A DNA stretch of 64,000 nt from CAXBGS01 sp963975425 (GTDB taxonomy: Bacteria; Planctomycetota; Planctomycetia; Pirellulales; Pirellulaceae): contig CAXBGS010000003.1 of the NCBI GenBank assembly GCA_963975425.1, positions 1 through 64,000 of the forward strand. The letters run 5' to 3'. The position numbers were made by a program, and so were the translations under genes. A model generated the notes under the pieces. It was not told where the DNA came from, did no database searches, and was given only the letters and a program-made list of their open reading frames with translations. Below are positions 62,718 through 64,000 of the stretch, one piece after another. Every line of letters begins with the position of its first letter. Within the stretch, counting starts at the first letter, position 1.

Positions 62718-63809
62718 ATGCGTTTACCACCACCCATTCACATCCACTTGCTAGCAACCGCTTGCTTCGTATGCGGCTTTGGCGATTCGTGGTCGGATTC
62801 GGCGCGAGCCGATGAACAGCGGCCGCGTCAGCCGATCGAGCTATCCTTGGCTGCTGAAACCACGCCGGTGAAATGTCGAGCCGTTCGCCTGCAGCCAACC
62901 ACCGCCGAGCTTGACCGTACCGTGGTCACGGCGGTCGCAGCGGACCCGCAGGGCGAGTTCGTCGCCGTGGCTGGCGACGACCATGCGATACGCATCTTGC
63001 GGACCGAAACGATGAGCGTTGTGCAGGTACTGCGTGGTCATCGCGACATGATTCGAACGCTGACGTTTGATCCGCGAGGCAAAAAGTTAGTCTCGGCCGG
63101 CAACGATGGCCAGCTGATCGTATGGAATCGCGACGACTCCTTTCGCATCATCCAGCGGATGAGTGACACGCCGGCATTGGTTTGCGTCCGGTTTGCTGCC
63201 GACGGAACCGAAATGGCCGCCGTCGGATTCGATAACGCGGTTTACATCATTGGTGGCAAGAATCGTCAACGCCCCGTCTTTCATTGTGACTGCCGCGATC
63301 TTCGCTGCGTGGAATACCGTGACGACAGCAAACTGCTCGCGGTCGCCGGACGCAGTGGCAATTTGCATTTATTCGATCCCGCGACCGGACGCCTGATCGG
63401 CGAACACACACTGCACCGCGGCCGCGTGCGGGCGATGAGCTTTCATCGAGATTCCAACACGGTCGTCACCGTGGGCGAAGACGGTGAACTGGTCGTCTTT
63501 GACACCCAGAATCAAAAAGAACTGCGACGCGTCAAAGTCACCAGTGGCAAACTGTTTTCCGTCACCACGATTGATAGTCAACACGTCGCGGTCGCCGGGG
63601 CCGACAACATTGTCCGGATCGTGAACACCGACGACGCCGTCGTGACGCAGCAACTGAGCGGGCATCAAGGTTCGATCCCAACGTTGTGCGCGAGCGGAGG
63701 ATCGCTGTTCAGCGGCGGATTCGACGCCACGCTGCGACGATGGTCACTCGGCGATGCTGGCAGCCACCAGGAACGCATCGCCGAGAGCGAATCAAGAATC
63801 GACCGCTGA
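62718..63809 (+). CDS. Exported WD40-repeat protein
   Basis: 363 residues. A signal peptide (HIHLLATACFVCGFG) is followed by about seven beta-propeller blades, for example VTAVAADPQGEFVAVAGDD, VLRGHRDMIRTLTFDPRGKK, LVSAGNDGQLIVWNRDD and LSGHQGSIPTLCASGGSLF. Ends shortly after the last blade (DATLRRWSLGD). A protein-interaction scaffold in the periplasm or at the surface; no enzymatic motif. Such proteins are common in planctomycetes. Confidence 0.85.
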   Translation: MRLPPPIHIHLLATACFVCGFGDSWSDSARADEQRPRQPIELSLAAETTPVKCRAVRLQPTTAELDRTVVTAVAADPQGEFVAVAGDDHAIRILRTETMSVVQVLRGHRDMIRTLTFDPRGKKLVSAGNDGQLIVWNRDDSFRIIQRMSDTPALVCVRFAADGTEMAAVGFDNAVYIIGGKNRQRPVFHCDCRDLRCVEYRDDSKLLAVAGRSGNLHLFDPATGRLIGEHTLHRGRVRAMSFHRDSNTVVTVGEDGELVVFDTQNQKELRRVKVTSGKLFSVTTIDSQHVAVAGADNIVRIVNTDDAVVTQQLSGHQGSIPTLCASGGSLFSGGFDATLRRWSLGDAGSHQERIAESESRIDR

Positions 63810-63897
63810 ACAATTAAGCGTTGAGAAATCAACCGCAAAGCGACCGTCCCGGTCACGGGATGATCAACCAACATTCGGCACTGGGGGGTGCTCGAGC

Positions 63898-64000
63898 ATG
63901 ATTTGGAAGGATAGACGTAATCAAGTTCGCCGACAACGCGCACGCAACGAGTCAGCGACATCGGCGACGCGCCGACGTTGCTTGCCCGAACGGTTGGAAG
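63898..64000 (+). CDS. Start of an unidentified gene, cut by the window edge
   Basis: An ATG at 63898 opens a frame that continues to the last base: a very basic N-terminus (MIWKDRRNQVRRQRARNE) ending RRRCLPERLE. The basic run followed by LPERLE is reminiscent of the leader found on many large planctomycete surface proteins, which contain an LExR-like signature near residue 30. Only 34 residues are visible, so this is tentative. Confidence 0.35.
   Translation, partial: MIWKDRRNQVRRQRARNESATSATRRRCLPERLE

Overview
The window looks like chromosomal DNA from a planctomycete, most likely of the Pirellulaceae (Rhodopirellula-type). Evidence: the start is the 3' half of a 16S rRNA gene with no tRNA or 23S gene behind it; a DUF1559-type pilin, a TIGR03009-like secreted protein, a QW-motif barrel protein beside TolQ/TolR and PEP-CTERM proteins are all typical of the group; moderate GC; many genes without a good Shine-Dalgarno. 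No insertion sequence, prophage, CRISPR array or plasmid gene was seen. About 48 protein genes are supported.

Layout. 1-968: 3' end of a stand-alone 16S gene and a strong terminator. 1260-3252: a Tat-exported, apparently lipid-anchored Rieske oxygenase and a lipoprotein c-type cytochrome. 3486-11068 (minus): a tightly overlapping type II secretion/type IV pilus-like operon (one ATPase, three GspF-like platform proteins, two pseudopilins, a GspK-like protein, a DUF1559 pilin, a membrane protein). 11425-20200: undecaprenyl-phosphate recycling pair (DUF368 and UppP), LexA, a c'-type cytochrome, an aquaporin, a pyruvate-decarboxylase-type enzyme, DapF and XseA. 20660-29183: fatty-acid beta-oxidation operon (acyl-CoA ligase, thiolase, hydratase/dehydrogenase, acyl-CoA dehydrogenase, patatin lipase). 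29598-36692: a PEP-CTERM protein, QueG, and a cell-envelope set of TPR protein, TolQ, TolR and QW-repeat membrane protein. 37019-40636: SMC. 40869-48818: a small membrane protein, then a polysaccharide-degradation neighbourhood (PL10 pectate lyase, PEP-CTERM protein, PL6 alginate lyase-like enzyme, Tat-exported Gfo/Idh oxidoreductase) and an SDR. 48916-53230: HflX, a short UvrC, and a homologue of the tRNA-queuosine mannosyltransferase QTMAN. 53247-61419: a nearly complete reductive pyrimidine-degradation locus. 61437-64000: a TIGR03009-like protein, a secreted WD40 protein and the start of a truncated gene.

Functional logic. The pyrimidine locus covers uptake (NCS2 permease), reduction (PreA-like), ring opening (dihydropyrimidinase), decarbamoylation (beta-ureidopropionase), transamination (class III aminotransferase) and oxidation to acetyl/propionyl-CoA (MmsA). 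A perfect 16-bp palindrome in the divergent gap may be its operator. The beta-oxidation operon likewise covers a full cycle. QueG and the QTMAN homologue, 20 kb apart, together suggest glycosylated queuosine in tRNA. The most unusual items are the exported Rieske/cytochrome pair, the three-GspF secretion operon, the QTMAN homologue, the PreA without its ferredoxin domain, and an in-frame open tail behind the stop codon of the acyl-CoA ligase.
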